DNA of 7,112 bases, taken from an uncultured Bacilli bacterium. Its GTDB lineage: Bacteria > Bacillota_I > Bacilli_A > RF39 > UBA660. The DNA lies in assembly GCA_947589375.1 (NCBI GenBank), contig CANQAO010000057.1, positions 1 through 7,112 on the forward strand, written 5' to 3'. Under the pieces are notes generated by a model. That model did no database searches and was not told where the DNA came from. It worked only from the letters and a program-made list of their open reading frames with translations. Position 1 is the first letter of the stretch. Every line of letters begins with the position of its first letter. Below are positions 1 to 7,112 of the stretch, in pieces. The position numbers were made by a program, and so were the translations under genes.

Positions 1-15
1 AACTAACCACAGACG

Positions 16-103
16 CGAACTCATCTTTGATGAGTTCGGAAAGCGCGGCTCACGAAGTGAGACCGGGCCGATAATACCGAAAGTTTTTTAAAACTTTCGG
101 CCG
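16..103 (+). other. Cluster of three GC-rich hairpins, possible structured RNA
   Basis: Three stem-loops follow one another. The first pairs 16-25 with 29-38 (10 bp, loop TTT). The second pairs 46-53 with 57-65 (8 bp, loop GAA, A62 bulged). The third pairs 77-87 with 90-100 (11 bp if closed to a TT loop, or 10 bp with loop TTTA). GGCCG at 66-70 can also pair with CGGCC at 98-102, giving an alternative fold. The stretch is clearly richer in G+C than the rest of the window, which is typical of structured RNA in an A/T-rich genome. No open frame looks like a real protein end. The plus strand is assumed because a plus-strand terminator lies downstream at 479-503. I do not recognise the RNA family, and the element may be cut by the window edge. 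Confidence 0.45.
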
Positions 104-304
104 ATTTTCTGAAATAAAAGTTGGTAGGAAGTAATTCCGAGAGGAAACAAATCCAAATTTTATATTTAGTAGAGATAATATTAGTTAGTGTGGGATTGGT
201 TTTGATAGTTTTCTAGTTTTGTCAGTATGGAGTCTCTATCTAAACTCGGCTATTAAACTCTCTGGACAAGGAACAAAAATAATCCCTTTACAATATCATA
301 ATTA
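104..304. other. Non-coding stretch with no clear signal
   Basis: No open reading frame of useful length, promoter or RNA family is recognisable here. The only local structure is a small hairpin at 127-138, a 4-bp GGAA/TTCC stem closed by GTAA, which is a GNRA-type tetraloop. Weak long-range pairings are possible, such as TAGAGA at 170-175 with TCTCTA at 233-238, but they are short enough to be chance. If the flanking hairpins belong to one RNA, this would be its middle part. Confidence 0.4.
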
Positions 305-306
305 AA

Positions 307-362
307 AGGAGTCATAGGCTCCTTTAGGTAAATAAAGTTTATCTAAAGGGGTCTATGACCCT
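307..362. repeat. Long inverted repeat / 25-bp hairpin
   Basis: Positions 311-332 pair with 338-359 over 22 consecutive bp, including G-T wobbles at 318/352, 320/350 and 328/342, around a TAAAG loop. AGG at 307-309 and CCT at 360-362 extend the stem by three pairs, leaving A310 bulged. Each arm can instead fold locally: AAAGGAG 305-311 with CTCCTTT 319-325, and GGGTC 349-353 with GACCC 357-361. These local folds exclude the long hairpin, so the element has two mutually exclusive structures. The T-run at 375-382 starts 12 bases after the stem, too far for a standard terminator. Function is unknown; an RNA domain or a small hairpin-type repeat are both possible. Confidence 0.6.
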
Positions 363-364
363 AG

Positions 365-462
365 ACTAACGCACTTTTTTTTCAAAAACATTTCTTTTTA
401 TTATTTTTATTTTATTATTTCTATTATTTTATTATTATATTTCTTTTTATTGGTGCGTTAGT
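365..462. repeat. 10-bp inverted repeat framing a G-free A/T tract
   Basis: ACTAACGCAC at 365-374 is the exact reverse complement of GTGCGTTAGT at 453-462. The 78 bases between are almost only T and A with a few C. There is no G from 375 to 451, and TTATT-like words recur. In a transcript this would be a short stable stem holding a large, nearly unstructured U-rich loop. I see no flanking target-site duplication and no open frame inside. Role unknown. Confidence 0.55.
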
Positions 463-478
463 TCTTATAGTGTTAATG

Positions 479-503
479 AAGATAACAAAAGTTATCTTTT
501 TCT
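479..503 (+). terminator. Intrinsic terminator upstream of the hrcA promoters
   Basis: AAGATAAC at 479-486 pairs perfectly with GTTATCTT at 491-498 around an AAAA loop, and the T-run continues through 501 followed by C and TTT. The stem is A/T-rich but has the normal layout of a Rho-independent terminator on the plus strand. It implies that something transcribed from the left ends here, which supports a transcript over the non-coding 1-470 region or a gene outside the window. It would also insulate the heat-shock operon. Confidence 0.6.
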
Positions 504-544
504 TTACATTACTTTTCATTTTAAAATAAAACACAATATATCTT

Positions 545-574
545 TTGAAAACATTACCTTTATTCTTTTATAAT
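545..574 (+). promoter_or_regulatory. Possible second, CIRCE-independent sigma-A promoter
   Basis: TTGAAA at 545-550 and a perfect TATAAT at 569-574 are separated by 18 bases. Start would be near 581, about 50 bases upstream of the first CIRCE, so RNA polymerase starting here would read through both operators. A/T-rich DNA gives false promoter matches easily, so this is less certain than the promoter at 646-674. Confidence 0.4.
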
Positions 575-603
575 ATGACATTTTTTTTAGTAAAATTGTC
601 ATA
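574..603. repeat. Short palindrome at the start of the upstream promoter
   Basis: TATGACA at 574-580 is mirrored by TGTCATA at 597-603 with 16 bases between. It starts in the last base of the -10 box at 569-574 and covers the expected start site, a position where a repressor could bind. It is not a CIRCE or a CtsR heptad repeat. No T-run follows, so it is not a good terminator. It may be chance. Confidence 0.3.
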
Positions 604-630
604 AAATAAAAATATAAAAAATATACTTTT

Positions 631-658
631 TTAGCACTCCCTCTCTTGACAGTGCTAA
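631..658. promoter_or_regulatory. CIRCE operator 1 (HrcA site), atypical spacer
   Basis: The left arm TTAGCACTC at 631-639 is a perfect CIRCE half. The right arm CAGTGCTAA at 650-658 matches the GAGTGCTAA consensus at eight of nine positions. The spacer is 10 bases, not the strongly conserved 9. The right arm overlaps the -35 box (646-651), so HrcA bound here would block RNA polymerase. The mismatch and the extra base coincide with a perfect TTGACA, which suggests a compromise between operator and promoter (inference). Confidence 0.85.
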
Positions 659-674
659 AAGAAGGTGCTATAAT
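646..674 (+). promoter_or_regulatory. Main heat-shock operon promoter (sigma-A, extended -10)
   Basis: TTGACA at 646-651 and TATAAT at 669-674 are both perfect consensus boxes with the optimal 17-base spacer, and TG at 666-667 gives an extended -10. Transcription should start near 681, leaving a leader of about 37 bases before hrcA. Such a strong promoter fits an operon that is held down by a repressor and released on heat shock. Confidence 0.88.
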
Positions 675-677
675 GAA

Positions 678-704
678 GTAGCAGTCCTAGATTAGGAGTG
701 CTAA
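678..704. promoter_or_regulatory. CIRCE operator 2 (HrcA site), imperfect left arm
   Basis: The right arm GAGTGCTAA at 696-704 is perfect, and the canonical 9-base spacer separates it from GTAGCAGTC at 678-686, which matches TTAGCACTC at seven of nine positions. It covers the expected transcription start and most of the leader, so it can act as a DNA operator and may also fold as a stem at the 5' end of the mRNA. Its centre lies about 46 bp from that of operator 1. Confidence 0.85.
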
Positions 705-706
705 AA

Positions 707-713
707 GAGGTGG
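707..713 (+). promoter_or_regulatory. Shine-Dalgarno site of hrcA
   Basis: GAGGTGG lies two bases after the second CIRCE and ends four bases before the ATG at 718. It fixes the hrcA start, and its closeness to the operator leaves no room for an earlier start. Confidence 0.8.
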
Positions 714-717
714 TTAA

Positions 718-1716
718 ATGATAACCGAAAGACAAAAACAACTTTTGAAATTAATAATTGAAGATTATATTAAAACCGTAAGGCCGGTTGGCTCCAAAGC
801 CCTATGCGAGATTATGAATTGTTCTTCGGCTACTATTAGAAATGAAATGGTGGCGTTAGAAGAACAAGGATTACTCGAAAAAACTCATACCTCATCAGGT
901 AGAGTACCAAGTGATAAAGGTTATCGTTATTATGTCGATAACATTATGGAACCGAAAGAACTTACTGGTGAAGACATGCTGAAATTACAAACCATCTTTA
1001 AAAACAATTCTTTAGTTTTATCTGATGCCATTGAAAAAAGTATGGAAATTGTATCGGAACTTACTAATTATACAGTCGTAGTATTAGGTAGTGCTTCCGA
1101 GAGTAATCGAGTAGTTAAAATCGAAGCGATTCCTACTGGACCAAATAATATGACCGCTATTATCATTACCGATAAAGGCCATGTGGAAAATCGAAACATA
1201 ACCACACCAGAAAATGTTTCCCAAGGAGAAATTAAACAAACAGTTGATATTATTAATCGGCTAATCGTAGGAACACCTTTATCTGAAGTTAGTAAAGCTT
1301 TAGAGTTTGAAGTAAAACCAATCATTGGTAAATACGTAAAACAACATGAAGCTTTATATAATGCTTTCTATAATGCCTTTAGTGATTTCGCTGTAGGCCC
1401 CGATATCAAAGTAGCTGGTCAAGCGAAGCTATTAGGTGAACCCGAATTTAACGATGTTAAAAAAATGCGGGAAATTTTAAACAAATTCGAAGACAGCGAT
1501 TTAATAAAAACCATTAAAGCTGATGAAGATGGCGTTAAAATTTATATTGGTCGGGAAAATATGCTTGATGATGATGTTTCGATTATTAAAACTTATTATA
1601 CTAATAATGGTGAAGAAGGTACGATTGCTTTGATTGGACCTAAAAGAATGGAATATGCGAAAGCCGAAGCCTTACTAAATTATATCAGAGAAAACATTGG
1701 AAAGATAAATAGGTGA
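718..1716 (+). CDS. hrcA: Heat-inducible transcription repressor HrcA
   Basis: HrcA is the cytoplasmic repressor that binds CIRCE operators and shuts off class I heat-shock genes; in studied Bacilli its activity depends on GroEL. The protein has 332 residues, close to the family norm of about 340. The N-terminal winged helix-turn-helix spans roughly residues 1-75, with the family block S36-SATIRNEMVALEEQGLLEK and SSGRVPSDKGYRYYVD at 59-74. A GAF-like core follows, and the C-terminal family motif GTIALIGPKRMEY lies at 301-313. It is the first gene of the operon, directly behind two CIRCE sites, so autoregulation is expected. It ends in TGA four bases before grpE. That TGA is read as stop: reading it as Trp would add only eight residues, and other evidence in the window supports the standard code. 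Identity is secure. Confidence 0.97.
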   Translation: MITERQKQLLKLIIEDYIKTVRPVGSKALCEIMNCSSATIRNEMVALEEQGLLEKTHTSSGRVPSDKGYRYYVDNIMEPKELTGEDMLKLQTIFKNNSLVLSDAIEKSMEIVSELTNYTVVVLGSASESNRVVKIEAIPTGPNNMTAIIITDKGHVENRNITTPENVSQGEIKQTVDIINRLIVGTPLSEVSKALEFEVKPIIGKYVKQHEALYNAFYNAFSDFAVGPDIKVAGQAKLLGEPEFNDVKKMREILNKFEDSDLIKTIKADEDGVKIYIGRENMLDDDVSIIKTYYTNNGEEGTIALIGPKRMEYAKAEALLNYIRENIGKINR

Positions 1717-1720
1717 AAAT

Positions 1721-2224
1721 ATGAAAGACGAAAAAGATAAAAAAGAAGAAAAAAAGCACAAAAAGAAAGATTGTAAGTGCGAAGAATATCAAGCGAAAAT
1801 AAAAGAATTAGAAGAGGCTTTATTAAGAAAAGAAGCTGATTTAATAAATTATCGTAAAAGAAAAGATGAAGAAGTTTCAAAAATGCTTAACTATTCAAAT
1901 GAAGACATCGCCAAAGACTTACTGCCCATTGTCGATAATTTTGAAAGAGCTATTAGCTTAGATGATGATAATTTAGAAGATGAGCTTTCCAAATTCTTAG
2001 AAGGATTTAAAATGATTTATTGCCATTTAACTGATGTTTTAAATAAATTTGAAATCAAAGCAATTGATGGCAATAAAAAACCATTCGATCCTAATTTCCA
2101 CCAAGCTGTTTTAACCGAAAAAGTGGAAGGAATGGAACCAGGAATGGTGATTGAAGTTATGCAAAAAGGTTATTTACTTAAAGATAAAGTTATAAGAGTC
2201 GCTATGGTTAAGGTTAGCGAATAA
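1721..2224 (+). CDS. grpE: Nucleotide exchange factor GrpE
   Basis: GrpE is the dimeric co-chaperone that releases ADP from DnaK and lets the Hsp70 cycle restart; it can also act as a thermosensor. The 167-residue protein has a very Lys/Glu-rich N-terminus (1-17), a predicted long helix (about 20-60), the helical core around LLPIVDNFERA (67-77), FDPNFHQAV (122-130) and the C-terminal beta domain carrying the GrpE signature (about 141-165, MVIEVMQKGYLLKDKVIRVA). It is slightly shorter than the typical 180-200 residues because the acidic N-terminal tail is short. The start is set by AGGTGA at 1711-1716, which contains the hrcA stop codon, so translation is probably coupled to hrcA. A Cys-x-Cys pair (C18, C20) in the N-terminal tail is a small oddity. 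Identity is secure. Confidence 0.96.
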   Translation: MKDEKDKKEEKKHKKKDCKCEEYQAKIKELEEALLRKEADLINYRKRKDEEVSKMLNYSNEDIAKDLLPIVDNFERAISLDDDNLEDELSKFLEGFKMIYCHLTDVLNKFEIKAIDGNKKPFDPNFHQAVLTEKVEGMEPGMVIEVMQKGYLLKDKVIRVAMVKVSE

Positions 2225-2238
2225 AAGGAAAGGAATGA

Positions 2239-4048
<1,810 letters not shown>

Positions 4049-4050
<2 letters not shown>

Positions 4051-4079
4051 GTTCTAGGGTGCTAGAACTTTTCTTCCTT
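4049..4079 (+). terminator. Hairpin overlapping the dnaK stop, likely attenuator
   Basis: AAGTTCTAG at 4049-4057 pairs perfectly with CTAGAACTT at 4062-4070 around GGTG. The first two stem bases belong to the dnaK TAA. A broken T-rich tract follows (TTTT, then C interruptions up to 4079). The interrupted tract suggests leaky termination, so it would lower pepF and dnaJ relative to dnaK rather than end the operon. The stem could alternatively protect the 3' end of a processed dnaK message. No clear promoter lies between it and pepF, so pepF seems to need read-through. Confidence 0.6.
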
Positions 4080-4092
4080 AGAAAGGGAAATT

Positions 4093-5880
4093 ATGGACAA
4101 AGAAAGAGACCAAATAGAAGCGCAGTATAAGTGGGATTTAAAGACAATCTATAAAAATAAAGAAGCCTTTTTAGAAGAATTTAATTGTGTTCAAAAAAGA
4201 GTAGAAGCTTTTAAAGAAACTGATTTTTTAAACAATGCTGATAGTTTATATCATACTTTAAAAGAATTTTTTGACATCGATATGTATTTAGATAAAATGT
4301 GGTCATATACTAGTCAAAAACATGATGAAGATATTGCCAATAATGAAAATCAAACTTATAAAGAAAAAGTGATAAATTTATATAATAAATTTTCGGAAAA
4401 CACGGCTTTCCTTATGCCTAAAATTTTAGAATTTGGCGAGGATAAAATTAAGGCTTATTTAAAAGAAAATGAAAACTTAAAAAAGGAATATGCTTTTGTT
4501 TTAGAAGATTTATTTCGCGAAAAACCGCATACATTATCACTAGCTGAGGAAAAATTAATGTCTTCTTTAAATAAAGCCTTTAGTGATACGAATAAAATTG
4601 CGTCCATGTTAACTGATTCGGAAATGGACTTTGGTTTTATTAAAGATGAAAATGGTAAGGAAGTCAAACTTACGGATACTAATTATATGATTTATATTAG
4701 TTCAAAAGATAGACGTGTCCGTAAAGAAGCTTTCGAGACCTTATATAATGGTTATCAAAAATTCAATAATACGCTCGCACTTGCTTTAGCTTCCCATGTG
4801 GATAAAATGGTGGCTTTAAGTAAAGTCCGTAAATATAGTAGTGCGCGCGCCTCAGCTTTATTCGATGACAATATCGATGAAAAAGTATATGACAATTTAA
4901 TTGATACGATCAGTAAAAATTTAGAACCCTTATATGATTATTACAAATTAAAAAAAGAAATTTTAAATTTAGATGAAATGCACATGTATGATATCTATGT
5001 TGATATTGCTGATGACATAAACAATACTTATACATATGCTGAAGCTAAAGATTTGGTTTTAAAAGCTTTAAGTGTTTTAGGTGATGATTATGTTCATAAC
5101 TTAAATAAAGCTTTTGATGAAAGATGGATTGATGTTTATCCTAATAAAGGTAAAAGAAATGGAGCTTATTCTGGGGGTTCATATTTAACCAAACCATTTT
5201 TGCTTTTAAATTTCTTAGGTGAATATCACGATATATCAACATTAGCTCATGAACTTGGTCATTCAATGCATACATATTATTCCAAAGAAAATAATCCTTA
5301 TCAGTATAGTTCTTATCGTATTTTCGTGGCGGAAGTTGCTAGTCAGGTCAATGAACTATTACTAAATGATTATATGTTTAAGCATAGTCAAACTAAGAAG
5401 GAAAAAATAAATATTTTAAATCAAATTTTAGAATTATTTAAAGCTTCGATTTTCCGTCAAACAATGTTCGCGGAATTCGAAAAAATCATTTTTGATAAAA
5501 ATGAACAAGGCGAAATTATTACCGCCGAAGTTTTAAATAAAGAATATTATAAACTAGTTCAAAAATATTATGGTGATAATGTTGTTATAGATGAAAGCAT
5601 AAAATATGAATGGTCGAGAATTCCACATTTTTACTATAATTTCTACGTTTATAAATATTCCACTGGTTTAGCCGCTGCGGCTTATATTGTTAAAAATATT
5701 TTAAGCGGTAAAGAAAAAGCTTTAGAAAATTATTTAGAATTTTTAAAAACCGGTGGCCGCATGTATCCGCTTGAAGAACTTAAAATCGCTGGCGTTGATT
5801 TAACTAAACCTGAAGTTATAGAAGGGGCTATGACGATGTTTCAAGATTATTTAAATGATTTAAAAGAATTACTTAAATAG
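4093..5880 (+). CDS. pepF: Oligoendopeptidase F, M3-family zinc metallopeptidase
   Basis: PepF cleaves short and medium peptides inside the cell; the Lactococcus enzyme acts on peptides of roughly 7-17 residues. The 595-residue length is normal for the family. No signal peptide is visible. The N-terminal half is helical (M3 N-lobe). The catalytic zinc motif HELGH is at 386-390 (zinc ligands H386 and H390, general base E387), and the third ligand is probably E414 in FVAEVASQVNE, 24 residues later as expected. HFYYNFYVYKYSTG (512-525) matches the conserved substrate-side Tyr/His block. AAAGGG at 4082-4087 supports the ATG. It lies 42 bases after dnaK, and its TAG stop is part of the dnaJ ribosome site, so pepF and dnaJ are tightly linked. 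A peptidase inside a dnaK operon is unusual and suggests peptide clean-up during heat stress (inference). Four Trp codons are all TGG. Confidence 0.94.
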   Translation: MDKERDQIEAQYKWDLKTIYKNKEAFLEEFNCVQKRVEAFKETDFLNNADSLYHTLKEFFDIDMYLDKMWSYTSQKHDEDIANNENQTYKEKVINLYNKFSENTAFLMPKILEFGEDKIKAYLKENENLKKEYAFVLEDLFREKPHTLSLAEEKLMSSLNKAFSDTNKIASMLTDSEMDFGFIKDENGKEVKLTDTNYMIYISSKDRRVRKEAFETLYNGYQKFNNTLALALASHVDKMVALSKVRKYSSARASALFDDNIDEKVYDNLIDTISKNLEPLYDYYKLKKEILNLDEMHMYDIYVDIADDINNTYTYAEAKDLVLKALSVLGDDYVHNLNKAFDERWIDVYPNKGKRNGAYSGGSYLTKPFLLLNFLGEYHDISTLAHELGHSMHTYYSKENNPYQYSSYRIFVAEVASQVNELLLNDYMFKHSQTKKEKINILNQILELFKASIFRQTMFAEFEKIIFDKNEQGEIITAEVLNKEYYKLVQKYYGDNVVIDESIKYEWSRIPHFYYNFYVYKYSTGLAAAAYIVKNILSGKEKALENYLEFLKTGGRMYPLEELKIAGVDLTKPEVIEGAMTMFQDYLNDLKELLK

Positions 5881-5888
5881 GTGGTGAG
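5879..5888 (+). promoter_or_regulatory. Shine-Dalgarno site of dnaJ, overlapping the pepF stop
   Basis: AGGTGGTGAG begins inside the pepF TAG codon. It can pair with 16S rRNA in two registers (AGGTGG or GGTGAG), eight or four bases from the ATG at 5893. This decides the dnaJ start against the GTG codons at 5881 and 5884 and couples dnaJ translation to pepF. Confidence 0.75.
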
Positions 5889-5892
5889 ATTT

Positions 5893-7017
5893 ATGGATAA
5901 AAAAGATTATTATGAAGTACTGGGTGTAAGTAAAGATGCCACTCAAGATGAAATTAAAAGTGCCTTTAGGAAATTGGCTAAAAAATATCACCCTGATGTT
6001 TCGAAAGAACCTAATGCCGCGGAAAAATTTAAAGAAGCCCAAGAAGCTTACGCCGTTTTGTCCGATGAAGATAAAAGAAGACAATATGATCAGTTTGGTC
6101 ATGCGGCTTTTGATAATAATGGCGCTGGCGGTTATGACTTTAGTGGTTTTGATTTTTCGGAAATTTTAAGAGAAGCCTTTGGTGGCACTTTTGGTGGTGG
6201 TTTCAGCAACTTTGATTTTAATGATTTTACTGGTTTTGGTGGTTCTAGAAATAGAAGTGCTAAAGGTCGGGACAAAATTGTGCGCATGGATTTAGAGTTT
6301 GAAGAAGCGGTGTTTGGAACCAAAAAAGAAATTACCCTTACTTTAAATGATACGTGTGATGAATGTCATGGTGAAGGTGGTTTTGATATTAAAACTTGTG
6401 ATAAATGTCATGGTTCTGGAACGATAACCGCTCAACAACAAACTATTTTTGGCGCTTTTATGACGAAAACTACTTGTGATAAATGTGGTGGTAAAGGCGA
6501 AACTTACACTAAAGAATGTACCAAATGTCATGGTTCAGGCATGGTTAGAACGAAAAAAAATATCGAAGTTAAAGTTCCAGCTGGTGTTGATACCGGAGTT
6601 CAGCTTCGTATCAAAGAAAAAGGGGAAGCAGGTATCAATGGAGGACCTAATGGTGATATTTATTTAGAGTTTTATGTGAAAAAACATCCCCTTTATCAAA
6701 GGGAAGGCAATGATATTTATTTAAACCTCCCACTTACTATTGCGGAAGCGGCTTTAGGATGTAAGAAAAAAGTGCCTACTTTGTATGGGAATATTACTTT
6801 AACGATTCCAGCTGGTAGTGAAAATGGCGATAAACATCGTCTTCGTTCAAAAGGTATTGAAAGTGTTAACTCTTATGGGAAAGGTGATATGTATATTATC
6901 TTAAATGTTAAAACACCACAAAAATTATCACGAGAACAAAAGAAACTTTTAGAGCAGCTAGCGAAAACTGGCTTAGATAATGATAAAGAATTTAGAAAAA
7001 TTGAAGAATATTTATAA
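5893..7017 (+). CDS. dnaJ: Chaperone protein DnaJ (type I Hsp40)
   Basis: DnaJ delivers unfolded clients to DnaK and stimulates its ATPase. The 374-residue protein (from the ATG at 5893) is a complete type I Hsp40. It has a J domain (about 4-70) with HPD at 33-35, a Gly/Phe-rich linker (about 76-117), and a zinc-finger domain with four intact CxxCxGxG repeats whose cysteines are 155/158, 169/172, 195/198 and 209/212. The C-terminal client-binding domains follow to about 340. A longer reading from GTG at 5881 would add four residues (MVRF), but that GTG lies inside the Shine-Dalgarno sequence AGGTGG (5879-5884), which is eight bases from the ATG, so 5893 is preferred. The ribosome site overlaps the pepF stop, implying translational coupling. 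It is the last gene of the operon and separated from its usual neighbour dnaK by pepF. Confidence 0.97.
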   Translation: MDKKDYYEVLGVSKDATQDEIKSAFRKLAKKYHPDVSKEPNAAEKFKEAQEAYAVLSDEDKRRQYDQFGHAAFDNNGAGGYDFSGFDFSEILREAFGGTFGGGFSNFDFNDFTGFGGSRNRSAKGRDKIVRMDLEFEEAVFGTKKEITLTLNDTCDECHGEGGFDIKTCDKCHGSGTITAQQQTIFGAFMTKTTCDKCGGKGETYTKECTKCHGSGMVRTKKNIEVKVPAGVDTGVQLRIKEKGEAGINGGPNGDIYLEFYVKKHPLYQREGNDIYLNLPLTIAEAALGCKKKVPTLYGNITLTIPAGSENGDKHRLRSKGIESVNSYGKGDMYIILNVKTPQKLSREQKKLLEQLAKTGLDNDKEFRKIEEYL

Positions 7018-7045
7018 GTCTTGAAAACCCAAGACTTTTTTTCTT
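7016..7045 (+). terminator. Intrinsic terminator of the heat-shock operon
   Basis: AAGTCTTG at 7016-7023 pairs perfectly with CAAGACTT at 7030-7037 around AAAACC, followed by a seven-base T-run (7036-7042) then CTT. The stem begins in the dnaJ TAA. It is a better terminator than the dnaK hairpin because the T-run is unbroken. Confidence 0.85.
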
Positions 7046-7062
7046 AAAATAAGGCATATTTG

Positions 7063-7091
7063 TTGACTTTTTACACGATATTATGTATTAT
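7063..7091 (+). promoter_or_regulatory. Promoter of the next gene downstream
   Basis: TTGACT at 7063-7068 and TATTAT at 7086-7091 have a 17-base spacer, each one base from consensus. It lies directly after the operon terminator, so the next gene is a separate transcription unit. No CIRCE arms are present near it. Confidence 0.7.
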
Positions 7092-7102
7092 GGAATAAGA
7101 AT

Positions 7103-7110
7103 AGAAGGAG
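7103..7110 (+). promoter_or_regulatory. Shine-Dalgarno site of a gene beyond the right edge
   Basis: AGAAGGAG is a strong ribosome-binding site ending two bases before the window edge, about 12 bases after the -10 box, so the leader is very short. The start codon and the gene are outside the window and cannot be named. Confidence 0.65.
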
Positions 7111-7112
7111 TA

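Noticed and set aside
2..91. Open frame at the left edge as the end of a protein gene
   Set aside because: It is only about 29 codons, entirely explained by the GC-rich hairpins, and does not resemble a protein tail I know. It cannot be excluded without the sequence further left.
1..360. RNase P RNA (rnpB) in the left region, prompted by TTGGTAGG near 121-128 and GGAACAAAAA near 270-279
   Set aside because: The conserved core elements (GAGGAAAGTCC, GTAAACCCC and ACAGAR...GGCTTA) are not present in either orientation, so the resemblance is not enough.
1..360. tmRNA, T-box leader or common riboswitch
   Set aside because: No tmRNA T-arm and CCA end, no T-box TGGNACCGCG element, and no riboswitch core that I recognise.
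307..382. Hairpin 307-362 plus the T-run at 375-382 as a terminator
   Set aside because: The T-run begins 12 bases after the stem, too far for intrinsic termination.
363..464. MITE or insertion-sequence remnant bounded by the 10-bp inverted repeat
   Set aside because: No flanking target duplication, no transposase fragment and a single copy in the window; kept only as an unexplained repeat.
575..717. CtsR operator in the control region
   Set aside because: No tandem GGTCAAA-type heptads are present; only CIRCE arms are seen.
1714..1716. TGA read as tryptophan (Mycoplasma-type code)
   Set aside because: HrcA ends at its normal length with this TGA, all Trp codons in pepF are TGG, and no gene carries an in-frame TGA.
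5881..5892. GTG start for dnaJ adding four residues
   Set aside because: The GTG lies within the Shine-Dalgarno sequence; the ATG at 5893 is correctly spaced and gives the standard DnaJ N-terminus [12 protein letters not shown].
5936..6169. Overlapping plus-strand frames inside dnaJ (also near 6476-6667)
   Set aside because: They are out-of-frame readings of a fully conserved dnaJ, with no domain or ribosome-binding signal.

Overview
The window looks like chromosomal DNA from a low-GC Gram-positive bacterium (Bacillota, class Bacilli or a relative). The evidence is the A/T-rich sequence and A/T-ending codons, Shine-Dalgarno sites before every gene, the gene order hrcA-grpE-dnaK-...-dnaJ behind CIRCE operators, and a DnaK that lacks the roughly 23-residue insert near residue 75 found in Gram-negative DnaKs. 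The standard genetic code fits: hrcA ends in TGA, all Trp codons seen in pepF are TGG, and no gene is interrupted by TGA. A placement nearer Erysipelotrichia or the uncultured RF39-type lineages is only an impression.

Layout. Positions 1-717 hold no recognisable protein gene. From left to right there is a locally GC-rich cluster of three hairpins (16-103), a stretch without a clear signal (104-304), a long 25-bp hairpin (307-362), a 10-bp inverted repeat framing a G-free A/T tract (365-462), an intrinsic terminator (479-503), a possible weak promoter followed by a short palindrome (545-603), and then the heat-shock control region (631-713). That region has a consensus extended -10 promoter flanked and overlapped by two imperfect CIRCE operators. 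Positions 718-7017 carry five co-directional genes in one tight cluster: hrcA, grpE, dnaK, pepF and dnaJ. A hairpin overlaps the dnaK stop codon and could act as an attenuator. A terminator closes the cluster after dnaJ. The last 50 bases contain a new promoter and Shine-Dalgarno site for a gene that starts beyond the window.

How the genes work together. HrcA is the repressor that binds CIRCE and so controls its own operon. DnaK, with its co-chaperone DnaJ and nucleotide exchange factor GrpE, forms the Hsp70 folding machine. PepF, an M3-family cytosolic zinc oligopeptidase, sits between dnaK and dnaJ. This is not the usual arrangement and probably places peptide clean-up under heat-shock control.

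The coding part is conventional apart from pepF. The unexplained signal lies in the 5' non-coding 500 bases, which may be a structured RNA or the 3' part of one. I could not match it to a known RNA family.
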